Origin: Flavobacteriales bacterium UBA6693
GTDB lineage: Bacteria > Bacteroidota > Bacteroidia > Flavobacteriales > Weeksellaceae
DNA: 64,000 nucleotides
Direction of reading: 5' to 3'
NCBI GenBank assembly: GCA_002454815.1
Contig: DKJL01000007.1
Location: forward strand, 229,877-293,876
Positions within the stretch are counted from its first letter, which is position 1; every line of letters begins with the position of its first letter. The notes under the pieces are model-generated. The model was not told where the DNA came from. It saw only the letters and a program-made list of their open reading frames with translations, and did not search any database. Both the position numbers and the translations under genes were made by a program. Of the stretch, positions 34,963 to 44,417 are shown in pieces.

Positions 34963-35667
34963 ATGAAAATCGCACTTGTAGGATATGGTAAAATGGGCAG
35001 GATCATCGACACGGTCGCCACAGAGCGCGGACACGAAATCGTTGCCCGCCTCAATGCAACCCCAAGTCGGGAAAGCCTTGCTGATGCCGAAGTGGTAATT
35101 GAGTTTTCTAAACCTGAAGCGGCTTTAGAAAATAGTAAACAGTGTTTGGAGTTGGGTCTTCCGGTAGTCTGCGGTACTACCGGCTGGCTGGAAAAAAGAA
35201 CTGAGATCGAAAATATCGCCCGGCAGAATAATGCTGCATTTCTTTACGGATCGAATTTTTCGCTGGGTGTAAATCTTTTTTTTGAACTTAATGCACAACT
35301 GGCTAAACTAATGAACAGTTTTCCGGATTATCAGGTACAGTTGGAAGAAATTCATCACACCGAGAAAAAAGATGCTCCCAGCGGTACTGCGATCACTATT
35401 GCCGAGAGAATAATCGAGCAGGATGAACGTTTTAATGGCTGGAAATTGGATCGGACACTTGATAATGCATTAGGCATTTTCGCAATCCGGCAGGACGAAG
35501 TTCCCGGCACGCACAGCGTGAGATACCGCAGCGAGGTGGACGAGATAGAGATTAAACATACTGCTTTTAGCCGAAATGGTTTTGCCACCGGCGCTGTCAT
35601 CGCGGCCGAATGGATCAGAGGGCGAAAGGGAATCTTCTCGGTGAAAGATGTGCTTTTTGACCGTTAA
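34963..35667 (+). CDS. dapB: 4-Hydroxy-tetrahydrodipicolinate reductase
   Basis: This 234-aa NAD(P)H-dependent reductase of lysine/diaminopimelate synthesis has the N-terminal Rossmann motif V-G-Y-G-K-M-G-R, the G-T-T-G-W strand-loop, and the signature E-I-H-H-T-E-K-K-D-A-P-S-G-T-A, which carries the catalytic His-His and Lys. It is slightly shorter than enterobacterial DapB (about 270), as usual in Bacteroidota. It lies 22 bases after the DUF5683 gene in the same transcription unit. Confidence 0.94.
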   Translation: MKIALVGYGKMGRIIDTVATERGHEIVARLNATPSRESLADAEVVIEFSKPEAALENSKQCLELGLPVVCGTTGWLEKRTEIENIARQNNAAFLYGSNFSLGVNLFFELNAQLAKLMNSFPDYQVQLEEIHHTEKKDAPSGTAITIAERIIEQDERFNGWKLDRTLDNALGIFAIRQDEVPGTHSVRYRSEVDEIEIKHTAFSRNGFATGAVIAAEWIRGRKGIFSVKDVLFDR

Positions 35668-35746
35668 TTAGCAGTACTTTTATAAAAACCAGCGAAAATG
35701 TAACAAACAGCATTGGCTGCAAACTAATTACGATAAGTCTATCATT

Positions 35747-37399
35747 ATGAATTACATTTTAGTGTACCTTTTTTATATCGCGGTTTTGTCCGTGTGCATG
35801 GGATTATCCACCTGGAAATTATTTCGCAAAATGGGGTACAGTCCGCTACTTGCATTTGTACCGTTTTATAATTATTTTATTATACAGAAAGAGACAAAAC
35901 ATTCCAAATGGTGGGCGGTCTTAGCGTATGTACCGATAGTTGGTCCGGTGATGATGACGGTTTTTCATCTTTTCCTGATGCGTCACTTCGGTAAAAAATC
36001 TCTTGGTGCTCAATTGTTGACGGTCTTTCTTCCGTTTGTTTACATGGCCTTTGTCAATTATTTTGAGGATGCAAAAGTGGAAGAGGAAGACGATCTGTAT
36101 CTTACAGGAGAAGAAGTAGCAGGCAGGAAGAAAGAGTCTTTCTTAGGTTCGATTACTTTTGCAGTAGTTTTTGCCACGATTATTCATGTTTTCGCTACAC
36201 AGCCTTTTGGTATTCCCACCGGGTCGATGGAGCGAACGCTGATGGTAGGAGACTTTTTGTTTGTAAACAAGTGGTCGTATGGATTCCGGATGCCGATGCG
36301 TCCGCTGGCGATTCCCTTTTTGCAGGGCACGATACTGGACACGGGCGAAACAGGAAATCCTAAAGACGATCCGAAATCCTACGTGGAAGCAGTTAAACTT
36401 CCATACTGGCGAATTTTACAGTTTAAAAAACCGCAGAAAAACGATATTGTTGTTTTTAATTATCCCCGGGATTCCGTACATACGGCAATCGATCGGAAAG
36501 ATCCTTACGTAAAACGCCTTGTCGCGGTAGGTGGAGATATTTTGGAAATAAAAGCGGGACGGATTTTTGTAAACGGAAAGCCGGAAGTCGTGTTGGGCGA
36601 TCAGCAAAAACAGCACAAATATATTGCGACCACCGGAAGCCAACTCGACATTCAGGGGCTGTATAAGCGCTATGGTTTTCTTCCTGTACAGGAAGGTCAA
36701 ACGGAAAATGGCTTCATCTACGATTTTCAGGGTCTGACAGATCAGACGGCAAAAGAAATCGCGGAACTTCCGCAGGTTATTGAACTCAAAGAACATATCT
36801 GGCCAAAAGATTCCGGCGCCGTTGCTTATAAAATTAACGCGGAACGGGACGCATACACAAAAAATATTGACACCACACAATCGATATTTCCGATCAACAA
36901 GAAATGGAATCAGGATTGGTACGGGCCGTTGCGCATTCCGAAGAAAGGTGATGTTGTACAACTCAATCAGCAAACCCTGCCCGAATATCAGTGGATTATT
37001 TCTGAATATGAACATCACCGCCTCGAAAACAAGAACGGGAAAATTTTTGTGGACGGAAAGGAAACGACGTCGTATACCATACAGCAGGATTATTATATGA
37101 TGATTGGCGATAACCGGGACGCGTCGCTGGACGCCAGGTTCTTCGGATTTGTGCCGGAAGAAAACATCGTCGGTTCACCGATGTTCACCTGGTTAAGCGT
37201 GGAAGGATTGTTCCCCGACCGCGGTTCTTCCTATCAGCCGGAATCCAAAAGGATACGATGGGACCGCATGTTCAAAGCAACCAACACAGGAGAACTCCAC
37301 AAAAGATCATATTGGTGGGTGGCCGCCCTCCTGCTTATTGTTTTCTTCGGTTGGGATTATATAAAGAGAATACTGGGACGCCGTAAAGACGATGAATAA
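35747..37399 (+). CDS. lepB: Signal peptidase I (long Bacteroidota form)
   Basis: This 550-aa protein, about twice the E. coli core length, cleaves Sec signal peptides at the periplasmic face. Two or three N-terminal helices (residues 1-110) are followed by a membrane helix leading into the catalytic Ser motif P-T-G-S-M-E-R-T-L. The Lys motif is D-P-Y-V-K-R-L-V-A-V-G-G-D, and box E is G-D-N-R-D-A-S-L-D-A-R-F-F-G. A long insert of about 190 residues separates the Lys box from box E. A final membrane helix is at the C-terminus. Confidence 0.93.
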   Translation: MNYILVYLFYIAVLSVCMGLSTWKLFRKMGYSPLLAFVPFYNYFIIQKETKHSKWWAVLAYVPIVGPVMMTVFHLFLMRHFGKKSLGAQLLTVFLPFVYMAFVNYFEDAKVEEEDDLYLTGEEVAGRKKESFLGSITFAVVFATIIHVFATQPFGIPTGSMERTLMVGDFLFVNKWSYGFRMPMRPLAIPFLQGTILDTGETGNPKDDPKSYVEAVKLPYWRILQFKKPQKNDIVVFNYPRDSVHTAIDRKDPYVKRLVAVGGDILEIKAGRIFVNGKPEVVLGDQQKQHKYIATTGSQLDIQGLYKRYGFLPVQEGQTENGFIYDFQGLTDQTAKEIAELPQVIELKEHIWPKDSGAVAYKINAERDAYTKNIDTTQSIFPINKKWNQDWYGPLRIPKKGDVVQLNQQTLPEYQWIISEYEHHRLENKNGKIFVDGKETTSYTIQQDYYMMIGDNRDASLDARFFGFVPEENIVGSPMFTWLSVEGLFPDRGSSYQPESKRIRWDRMFKATNTGELHKRSYWWVAALLLIVFFGWDYIKRILGRRKDDE

Positions 37400-37404
37400 A
37401 TTAT

Positions 37405-37429
37405 AAGGTGCTGTTCGGCGCCTTTTTTT
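37405..37429 (+). terminator. Terminator after lepB
   Basis: AAGGTGC and GCGCCTT pair with one wobble and are followed by seven T. It could be partial, with wbqC-subtilase reading on from a separate promoter. Confidence 0.75.
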
Positions 37430-37448
37430 CTTTAAATATTTAAATGCG

Positions 37449-38066
37449 ATGAAAGTTCTGTTACCTGTTTTTTATCTTCCGCCTGTTTCGTGGTTTTCAG
37501 TTTTTTTGCAGAAAGATGCCGACGTTTCGCTGGAAATCTACGAGAACTTTCCAAAGCAAACGTACCGCACGCGGGCAAATATCTACGGCGCAAACGGGAA
37601 ACTTTCTTTGATCATTCCAGTCAGTCATTCCGGTACTCGCGTGCTGAAGGATATAGAAATATGCTCCCGGGAAAACTGGCGACAGCTGCACTGGAAGTCG
37701 ATTAGAACTGCTTATCAAACGTCGCCGTATTTTGAGTATTACGAAAATCAGCTGGAGGAAATCTACTCTTTTAAGACAAATAATCTGATTGAATTTAACT
37801 TAAATGCACTTCGTATCATCCAACAAATCCTGAAAAGTGATAAAAGTTTTAATTTTACATTAACGTATAACAAAGAGCCGGCAGCACTGAATTATCGTGA
37901 AGCGTTTTCCGCAAAATCGGTGTCTGCCGAAGATCTGGAACCTTATTTTCAGTCTTTTTCTGACAGGCATGGCTTCTTACCGGATCTTTCCGTGCTGGAT
38001 CTTATCTGTAACAAAGGGCCGGAAACTTTAACTTATATTAAAAATATCAAATCTCAATCTATATGA
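37449..38066 (+). CDS. WbqC-like family protein
   Basis: This 205-aa soluble protein has the WbqC-like family (PF08889) features: an opening V-L-L-P-V-F-Y-L-P-P-V-S-W-F and a conserved region around R-T-A-Y-x-T-S-P-Y-F-E-Y-Y with a following L-I-E-F-N. Some homologues lie in O-antigen clusters, but the activity is not established. The stop overlaps the next ATG (ATGA), so it is translationally coupled to the subtilase gene. Confidence 0.8.
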   Translation: MKVLLPVFYLPPVSWFSVFLQKDADVSLEIYENFPKQTYRTRANIYGANGKLSLIIPVSHSGTRVLKDIEICSRENWRQLHWKSIRTAYQTSPYFEYYENQLEEIYSFKTNNLIEFNLNALRIIQQILKSDKSFNFTLTYNKEPAALNYREAFSAKSVSAEDLEPYFQSFSDRHGFLPDLSVLDLICNKGPETLTYIKNIKSQSI

Positions 38067-39763
38067 AAAGAATACTGATAGCAGCCTGTTTCATGACCGG
38101 TTTTGCCTCATTTGCACAAAATAACACTGCGCCGCTGGATCCGACGGAGGATCAGCAACTGATGACCTGGTACCACGACGACTTTAAAGGCAGGAATACC
38201 TACGGCGTTAATACACAAAATGCTTATAAATATTTGGAATCCAAAGGACTGAAACCAAAACCTGTGGTAGTTGCCGTGTTGGACAGCGGAGTCGAAGTCG
38301 ACCATCCCGGTTTAAAACCTAATATGTGGCGCAACCCAAACGAAGTTCCTGGCAATGGGAAGGACGACGACGGTAATGGCTACATCGACGATATCTATGG
38401 CTGGAATTTCCTCGGCGGAAAAAATGGTGACATTGATGTCGACAATATGGAGGTTACACGAATCGTGAAAAAGTATCAGCCGATTTTCGAAGGCAGTGAT
38501 TCTGCCAAGAATAAAGCCAACCAAAATAAGATGCCTGCCGAATTCGACATGTATATGAAGGCAAAGGAAATCTTTACCAAAAAGAGCGTCGAGGCTAAAC
38601 AGGGTTACGAAACTTATAAGAGAATCAGTGATATGATCCCGGCAATGGTCGCGATGCTGAAGGGGCAAAAACTTTCTCCTGAAACGGTGGCAGCTATAAA
38701 GCCAAAAACACCGGAAGAAGCGATGGGTGTTTCGGTCTTGTCACAAATTTCGCGCGACCCTTCCATGACGGGAAAATCTCCCGCTGAGGTAGAAAAGCTG
38801 CTGAACGAGCAGATGAAAGGCGCTCTTGATTATTATGCGCCACAGGCGACGCAGCAATACAATCTTGATTTCGATCCTCGTGCCGATATCGTAGGTGATA
38901 ATTACGAAGATTATTCCGAAAGAAATTATGGTAACAACAGTTATGAGGGTCCTGATGCTACGCATGGTACCCACGTAGCCGGAATCATTGCCGGTGTTCC
39001 CAATGGCGAGCACGTGCAATATGGTGTAGGCTACAAAACCGCGAAAATCATGACCGTGCGCGCAGTGCCTAATGGCGATGAGCGCGATAAAGATGTCGCA
39101 AACGCCATCCGGTACGCTGTAGATAATGGTGCGCGTATTCTTAATATGAGTTTCGGAAAGCCCGTCTCCCCAGGAAAAGAATTTGTGTGGGATGCCTTTA
39201 AATATGCTGAGTCGAAAGGGGTCTTGCTGGTAAAAGCTGCTGGAAATGAAAATGAAAATATAGCCGAGAATGTTTATTTTCCGACGAACTACAAAAATGT
39301 AAACGATGAAAAACCATTCGTTAATAACATGATCGTTGTTGGCGCCTCTACCAACGACAACGAATTTCTGCGTGCAGGTTTCTCGAACTACAACCAGAAG
39401 CTGGTAAATGTTTTTGCTCCGGGCGAAAAGATATATTCCACCGTGCCCGATGGAAAGTATGAATATCTTCAGGGCACTTCGATGGCTTCGCCGGTGGTGG
39501 CCGGGGCAGCATCCATTTTATTGGCTTATATGCCCAATCTTACCCCGCCGCAAATTATTGAATCGTTAGTAAAAACGAGCAATAAATCAAGTGTTAATGC
39601 GATGCTTTCTACCAACGAGAACAACCGCTTTGATCTTCTTTCGGAAGCTGGCGGCGTCATCGATGTGCGCAATGCCGCTGAGTATGCTTACACTCATTTT
39701 TACAAACCAGCACCAACCCGGGTGATGCCGACCAAAGCGCGAAAAGCTGCGACACGAAAGTAA
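38063..39763 (+). CDS. Secreted S8 family serine peptidase (subtilisin-like)
   Basis: This 566-aa protein has a signal peptide (K-R-I-L-I-A-A-C-F-M-T-G-F-A-S-F-A-Q). The S8 catalytic triad is complete: Asp in V-A-V-L-D-S-G-V-E-V-D-H-P near residue 75, His in H-G-T-H-V-A-G-I near 303 and Ser in G-T-S-M-A-S-P-V near 475, with the oxyanion Asn in A-A-G-N-E-N. An insert of roughly 200 residues lies between Asp and His, a common Bacteroidota variant. It has no type IX C-terminal sorting domain visible, so it may stay in the periplasm. Terminator follows. Confidence 0.92.
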   Translation: MKRILIAACFMTGFASFAQNNTAPLDPTEDQQLMTWYHDDFKGRNTYGVNTQNAYKYLESKGLKPKPVVVAVLDSGVEVDHPGLKPNMWRNPNEVPGNGKDDDGNGYIDDIYGWNFLGGKNGDIDVDNMEVTRIVKKYQPIFEGSDSAKNKANQNKMPAEFDMYMKAKEIFTKKSVEAKQGYETYKRISDMIPAMVAMLKGQKLSPETVAAIKPKTPEEAMGVSVLSQISRDPSMTGKSPAEVEKLLNEQMKGALDYYAPQATQQYNLDFDPRADIVGDNYEDYSERNYGNNSYEGPDATHGTHVAGIIAGVPNGEHVQYGVGYKTAKIMTVRAVPNGDERDKDVANAIRYAVDNGARILNMSFGKPVSPGKEFVWDAFKYAESKGVLLVKAAGNENENIAENVYFPTNYKNVNDEKPFVNNMIVVGASTNDNEFLRAGFSNYNQKLVNVFAPGEKIYSTVPDGKYEYLQGTSMASPVVAGAASILLAYMPNLTPPQIIESLVKTSNKSSVNAMLSTNENNRFDLLSEAGGVIDVRNAAEYAYTHFYKPAPTRVMPTKARKAATRK

Positions 39764-39785
39764 TTGTCTTTTTCAGTTATTAAAT

Positions 39786-39812
39786 AAAAATCCGATTCGT
39801 CGGATTTTTTTA
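39786..39812 (+). terminator. Terminator after the subtilase gene
   Basis: AAAAATCCGA-TTCG-TCGGATTTTT is a perfect 10-bp stem with a TTCG tetraloop and T-run. Confidence 0.92.
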
Positions 39813-39866
39813 TTAAATATACAATGGCACGGTTTTTTGTACATTCTGGCTATAAAATATTATACT

Positions 39867-40346
39867 ATGAAAAATGCAATCCTGGCAGGTATCGTGGGCG
39901 CAGCACTTACTGTTTCCTGTTCCACCGCAAAGATGTCACAAGCAAACAGAGCGGATTTTCTGCAGCTGAAAGGCGACTGGCAGATCACCAGCGTCAATTA
40001 TGATAACAACTACAAAGTAAAACCTTTCGACGAAGGCGCAGATGCACAGTGCTTCGTCGGCAGCCATTGGACACTCATCCCAAATAACTGGACGGGGTCT
40101 TACACATTGGACGGCCGCGGAGGATGCCCCACCGTAATTCAGCCGATAAAATTTGAGGTGGTGAATGGGAACGAATTCAAATTTAAAAAATTAATGGAAG
40201 GTTCCAAGGCAAAAGCAGTGACGGAAGGGTATTCTTTAAACTTAATCAGTCACACCACCGATCAGTTCACTCTTGAGCAAAACGTACCGTCTGGTAATGA
40301 AAACGTACGCATCGTGTACAACTTCGAACGAACTTCAATGAAATAG
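39867..40346 (+). CDS. Lipocalin-like lipoprotein
   Basis: This 159-aa protein starts at 39,867 (M-K-N-A-I-L-A-G) with a lipobox L-T-V-S-C at Cys18; the longer in-frame start at 39,837 would add ten unlikely residues. The mature part opens with L-K-G-D-W-Q-I-T-S-V, typical of lipocalin-like domains, and has alternating strands and two cysteines (Q-C-F, G-G-C-P). The role is probably small-ligand binding or envelope maintenance; no ligand can be inferred. It lies 18 bases before the OmpA-family gene, probably in one operon. Confidence 0.75.
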   Translation: MKNAILAGIVGAALTVSCSTAKMSQANRADFLQLKGDWQITSVNYDNNYKVKPFDEGADAQCFVGSHWTLIPNNWTGSYTLDGRGGCPTVIQPIKFEVVNGNEFKFKKLMEGSKAKAVTEGYSLNLISHTTDQFTLEQNVPSGNENVRIVYNFERTSMK

Positions 40347-40364
40347 TAACGTAAAACTTTAAAT

Positions 40365-41057
40365 ATGAAATTTTTTAATAAAACAAATATAGCAGCACTT
40401 TTTATATCCACATCGTTGGTAATGACGAGCTGCGACACAGTAAGAAACGCGAATAACCAACAGAAAGGTACCGTAATCGGAACCGCGGCCGGTGCAGTAA
40501 TCGGCGGTATTCTGGGCAACAATTTAGGAAAGGGAAAAAATGCTCCTGCAGGCGCAGTGCTTGGCGGTATTGTTGGTGGTGTTGCCGGTAACGTGATCGG
40601 AAATAAGATGGATAAACAGGCGAAAGAAATTAAGGAAACATTGCCTGGTGCCGAGGTAGAACGTGTTGGTGAAGGAATTAAAGTAACCATGAAGGAAAAT
40701 ATGGTAAACTTTGGTTTTGATTCTTCTAATCTCACCTCTGAAGCAAAAATGAATCTGGATAAACTTGCCGAGGTTCTACGAAACAATCCAGACACCAATA
40801 TTAATATTTACGGATATACAGACAGCAAAGGTGCGGACAGCTATAACCTCAGCCTTTCAGATCGGAGAGCTGCGGCCGTGAAAAGCTATCTCATTTCAAA
40901 AGGGGTGAATTCCGCAGCCATGTTCACGATGGGAATGGGCGAGCAGGATCCTATCGCCAGCAACAGCACCGATGAAGGCCGGGCGCAGAACCGTCGTGTA
41001 GAATTTGCCATCACCGCGAATGAAAACATGATCAACGATGCCAAAACCACTCAGTAG
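40365..41057 (+). CDS. OmpA-family lipoprotein with glycine-zipper segment
   Basis: This 230-aa protein has a lipoprotein signal (L-V-M-T-S-C near residue 23). A glycine-zipper two-helix segment (about residues 36-82, repeats of G-x-x-x-G such as G-A-V-I-G-G-I-L-G) follows, then a C-terminal OmpA/MotB peptidoglycan-binding domain with F-D-S-S-N-L-T, I-Y-G-Y-T-D-S-K-G, N-L-S-L-S-D-R-R-A and N-R-R-V-E-F. It anchors the outer membrane to the cell wall, like YiaD. A strong terminator follows. Confidence 0.92.
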   Translation: MKFFNKTNIAALFISTSLVMTSCDTVRNANNQQKGTVIGTAAGAVIGGILGNNLGKGKNAPAGAVLGGIVGGVAGNVIGNKMDKQAKEIKETLPGAEVERVGEGIKVTMKENMVNFGFDSSNLTSEAKMNLDKLAEVLRNNPDTNINIYGYTDSKGADSYNLSLSDRRAAAVKSYLISKGVNSAAMFTMGMGEQDPIASNSTDEGRAQNRRVEFAITANENMINDAKTTQ

Positions 41058-41079
41058 TTCTTAATCGATTTTCAATTTT

Positions 41080-41106
41080 AAAATCCGCTTTCCGCGGATT
41101 TTTTTT
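41080..41106 (+). terminator. Terminator after the OmpA-family gene
   Basis: AAAATCCGC and GCGGATTTT form a 9-bp stem followed by a T-run. Confidence 0.9.
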
Positions 41107-41143
41107 ATTATAAAATAAGTAATTTCGCAGCTTATTTTATAGG

Positions 41144-42028
41144 ATGTATAAATATGTGAAGCTCTTGCGGATAGAGCAGTGGGTGAAAAACCTTTTCGTT
41201 TTTGTTCCCTTGTTTTTTTCGGGGAATGTGACGAATATTGATTTACTTTTTAAAAGTACGCTGGCATTTTTCACTTTCTGTTTTGTGGCGAGCAGTATTT
41301 ATATCATCAATGATTACCTGGATGTGGAGGCGGATCGCAAGCATCCCCAAAAGAGCTTACGTCCGCTGGCGAGTGGGGCGGTCTCTAAATCCCAAGCGCT
41401 TTTATTATTTGTTGTAGTATTCGCTCTCACCGTCGGAATGATCTTTTTTTTGCGCGCTGCTTACGACGAGAGTTTCTGGCAGTTCAGCACTATTATTGGC
41501 TTTTATTTTTTTATGAATATTGCTTATACCGTAAGGCTGAAGCACGTTGCCATCGTGGATATCTGCATCATTGCCGTTGGTTTCGTCCTGCGCGTTTTGG
41601 CGGGTGGGTATGTTTCCGGCATTGTTATTTCGCAGTGGGCCATTTTGCTTACTTTCGTGCTGGCATTGGTGTTGGCAACAGGTAAACGGCGTGGCGAATT
41701 GATCAATGCGCAGACCTCCGGTCGTACCAGAAAAGCACTGGATGGCTATAACGTGCAGTTTGCCGATATCGCATTGTCGATTACCTGCGCTTTGGCGATT
41801 GTCTGCTATTTAATGTTTACGCTTTCCCCTGAAGTGCAACAGCGTTTTCACCCACGTGTTTTTTATACGGTCATCTTTGTAGTTTTTGCTTTTTTGCGCT
41901 ATCTGCAACAAACGCTCGTTTATAACCGAACAGAATCTCCAACAAAAGTGATTTATAAAGACCGCTATATTCAGGTCACTTTAGTGTTGTGGCTGGCAGC
42001 GTTCCTGCTTCAAATCTATTTTAAGTGA
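41144..42028 (+). CDS. UbiA prenyltransferase, decaprenyl-phosphate phosphoribosyltransferase-like
   Basis: This 294-aa membrane protein has eight or nine helices. The opening L-L-R-I-E-Q-W-V-K-N-L-F-V-F-V-P-L and the first Asp motif N-D-Y-L-D-V-E-A-D-R-K-H-P are typical of the branch that transfers phosphoribose to polyprenyl phosphate (DPPR synthase), rather than the quinone branch. A HAD-IB phosphatase gene follows about 140 bases downstream, the same pairing as in the arabinose/ribose lipid-carrier pathway. The precise reaction is inference. It probably contributes to envelope glycan synthesis. Confidence 0.8.
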   Translation: MYKYVKLLRIEQWVKNLFVFVPLFFSGNVTNIDLLFKSTLAFFTFCFVASSIYIINDYLDVEADRKHPQKSLRPLASGAVSKSQALLLFVVVFALTVGMIFFLRAAYDESFWQFSTIIGFYFFMNIAYTVRLKHVAIVDICIIAVGFVLRVLAGGYVSGIVISQWAILLTFVLALVLATGKRRGELINAQTSGRTRKALDGYNVQFADIALSITCALAIVCYLMFTLSPEVQQRFHPRVFYTVIFVVFAFLRYLQQTLVYNRTESPTKVIYKDRYIQVTLVLWLAAFLLQIYFK

Positions 42029-42169
42029 CATAATTGTGCACTTTTAAATTTATGAACGAAAGAAGTTTTCCCCAGCATAAAAAAATATATTCCGCAGATT
42101 GTTTTTTAAAATAACTGCAACATTATACTTATTTTAAAAAAGAAAATATTCTAATATCCATTATCCGAA

Positions 42170-42757
42170 ATGAAAAAACTCTACTGTTTCGATTTCGACG
42201 GCACGCTGACCAACAGGGACACAATGTTTCTTTTTCTTAAATTTTATAATTTCCGAAGTTTTACAGTACAGTTTTTAAAGTACAGTCCGCTGTTTGTTTT
42301 GGTTAAACTTAAACTGATGAAGGCCGAGAACGTGAAGAAAAGTTTTATTGCGGCAGTGTTAAAAGGTGAATCGCGCGTGGCCATTGAGCGCGCATCACAA
42401 CAGTTTTTTCACAAACATTATCCAAAAATAATAAGAAAAAATGCTTTGGAATTTATCGCAGCCATCGATCGTTCACACACTGATTGTGTTGTGGTTTCAG
42501 CTTCTCTGGATCTCTGGGTACGGCCTTTTGCAACTCATTTTAACATGAAACTTCTGGCCACGCAGGCAGAGTTTAAAGAAGATAAATTTACAGGACTTTT
42601 TGTTGGCGATAACTGTAACGGTACGGAGAAAGTCTGTCGCTTGGATAAAGAAATCTCGCGCAAAAACTATGATAAGATCATTGCTTTTGGCGACACTTCC
42701 GGTGATTTGCCAATGCTCAGCTGGGCCGATGAAGGCCATCTTAAATTTTTTCATTAA
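42170..42757 (+). CDS. HAD-IB family phosphatase
   Basis: This 195-aa HAD hydrolase has motif I F-D-F-D-G-T-L-T at residues 5-12, motif II V-V-S-A-S in the middle, a lysine, and motif III G-D-T-S-G-D at the C-terminal end. The helical cap sits in the C1 position as in PSP-type phosphatases (subfamily IB). Adjacent UbiA-type transferase suggests it dephosphorylates a polyprenyl-phosphoribose 5-phosphate intermediate, but serine phosphate or others remain possible. All catalytic residues are intact. Confidence 0.85.
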   Translation: MKKLYCFDFDGTLTNRDTMFLFLKFYNFRSFTVQFLKYSPLFVLVKLKLMKAENVKKSFIAAVLKGESRVAIERASQQFFHKHYPKIIRKNALEFIAAIDRSHTDCVVVSASLDLWVRPFATHFNMKLLATQAEFKEDKFTGLFVGDNCNGTEKVCRLDKEISRKNYDKIIAFGDTSGDLPMLSWADEGHLKFFH

Positions 42758-42795
42758 ATTTAAAGTCTCAAAAATTAATCAACACAATCACTTTA

Positions 42796-43971
42796 ATGGA
42801 CAGAATATATTTGGATAATGCGGCGACCACACCGCTGTCTGAGGAAGTAATCGATAGCATGGTGACCGTCCTTCGCGAGTCCTACGGGAATCCCTCTTCT
42901 ACGCACAGTTTGGGCCAGGAGGCTAAAATTCTGTTGGAAAATGTTCGTCGGGAAGTGGCCAATTACCTGCGCGTGTCGCCTGCAGAAATTATTTTCACCT
43001 CCTGCGGTACAGAGTCCAATAACATGATTATCAAATCATGCGTAGATCACTTGTCTGTACAACGCATCATTACGACGCCGCTGGAACATAAGTGCGTGGC
43101 CGAAACGGTGCTGGACATGAAGAAAAACCGTGGAGTAGAAGTGGTTTATCTTCGGCCCAATTCCAAAGGAGATATTTCAATGGAAGCGCTGGAAGAAGCT
43201 TTGCAGCAATCTGACAAAAAAACTTTGGTAACGATTATGCATGCCAATAATGAAATTGGCAATCTGATCGATCTCAAGGAAACGGCCGAACTTTGCAAGA
43301 AATACGGTGCCATGTTCCACTCAGATACGGTACAGTCGATGGCGCATATGGAGTTGGATTTCAGCGATATACCGGTAGATTTTGCGTCATGTAGCGCACA
43401 CAAATTTCACGGCCCCAAAGGAAGTGGTTTTGCATTCGTCCGGAAATCTTCCGGCCTCAAGGGAATCATTACCGGCGGTCCGCAGGAAAGAAGTTTGCGG
43501 GCAGGTACCGAAAACGTTTGCGGGATCGTTGGGCTTGGGAAAGCTTTAGAATTGTCGCTGGAGAACATGGAAGAATATACAAAGCACATCAGGCATATTA
43601 AAGAATATACGATTGCACAGCTGACACAGAAAATTGCTGATGTAAAATTTAATGGGCGGAGCGCGGAACTCGATAAAAGTCTGGATACTGTGCTGAGTGT
43701 GCTTTTACCCTTCAAAGATCCGATGATCGGGCTGAAACTGGACATGCAGGGAATCGCCATTTCGCAAGGGAGCGCCTGCTCTTCCGGTGCGGCAAAACCT
43801 TCGATGGTAATGATGATGATTCTGGATGAAGACGAAATAGATCAAAGCACGCCGTTGCGTATTTCGTTCAGTCACCTCACGACGACAACGGAAATTGACG
43901 CGTTAGTTTCCGCCTTGGAGAAGATTTCAGATTCCTTTAAAATCGAAAATGCAAATGCAGCCGATAGATAA
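42796..43971 (+). CDS. Cysteine desulfurase (NifS/IscS-like)
   Basis: This 391-aa PLP enzyme of class V aminotransferases removes sulfur from cysteine for Fe-S clusters or tRNA thiolation. It opens I-Y-L-D-N-A-A-T-T-P-L. The PLP lysine lies in S-C-S-A-H-K-F-H-G-P-K-G-S-G, and the persulfide cysteine in S-Q-G-S-A-C-S-S-G-A, which is the short-loop IscS/NifS (group I) form. Length matches the family. It lies 38 bases after the HAD gene; no isc or suf scaffold genes are adjacent. IscS, NifS or a tRNA-specific role cannot be separated here. Confidence 0.92.
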   Translation: MDRIYLDNAATTPLSEEVIDSMVTVLRESYGNPSSTHSLGQEAKILLENVRREVANYLRVSPAEIIFTSCGTESNNMIIKSCVDHLSVQRIITTPLEHKCVAETVLDMKKNRGVEVVYLRPNSKGDISMEALEEALQQSDKKTLVTIMHANNEIGNLIDLKETAELCKKYGAMFHSDTVQSMAHMELDFSDIPVDFASCSAHKFHGPKGSGFAFVRKSSGLKGIITGGPQERSLRAGTENVCGIVGLGKALELSLENMEEYTKHIRHIKEYTIAQLTQKIADVKFNGRSAELDKSLDTVLSVLLPFKDPMIGLKLDMQGIAISQGSACSSGAAKPSMVMMMILDEDEIDQSTPLRISFSHLTTTTEIDALVSALEKISDSFKIENANAADR

Positions 43972-44037
43972 CAATATCTGACAATTGGCAGGAATGTTGT
44001 AAATTTGAATAACGATTAATATAAAAAACAAGATAAA

Positions 44038-44355
44038 ATGGCATTAGAGATTACAGATCAGTCGTTTAAAGAAACGGTACTGAGTTCAGATAAACCGGTA
44101 TTGGTAGATTTTTGGGCAGTATGGTGTGGCCCGTGCAGAATGCTGGGACCCATTATTGAGGAAGTAGCAACTGAGTTCGAAGGAAAAGCAATTGTAGGAA
44201 AAGTGGATGTAGATAACAATCAGCAGGTCTCTGTGGATTACGGAATTCGAAATATCCCTACCGTCCTGATATTTAAAAATGGTGAAGTGGTAGACAAAAT
44301 TGTCGGCGTAGCGACGAAAGAAGTGATCGCCGAAAAACTTTCCGCACATTTGTAG
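44038..44355 (+). CDS. trxA: Thioredoxin
   Basis: This 105-aa cytoplasmic protein is a standard thioredoxin with active site W-C-G-P-C-R near residues 30-35, cis-proline loop N-I-P-T-V-L and the buried Asp in V-L-V-D-F-W-A. It reduces disulfides using thioredoxin reductase. A TAAATTTG box (44,000-44,007) lies 30 bases before the ATG. A strong terminator separates it from the tRNA-Asp pair. Confidence 0.96.
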   Translation: MALEITDQSFKETVLSSDKPVLVDFWAVWCGPCRMLGPIIEEVATEFEGKAIVGKVDVDNNQQVSVDYGIRNIPTVLIFKNGEVVDKIVGVATKEVIAEKLSAHL

Positions 44356-44379
44356 AAAAATAATCGTATTGGTTATGAG

Positions 44380-44408
44380 TGCTTTCCCGCTTGGGAAGGC
44401 ATTTTTTT
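44380..44408 (+). terminator. Terminator after trxA
   Basis: TGCTTTCCC and GGGAAGGCA pair with one wobble around GCTT, followed by seven T. Confidence 0.88.
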
Positions 44409-44417
44409 ATGAAAAGA

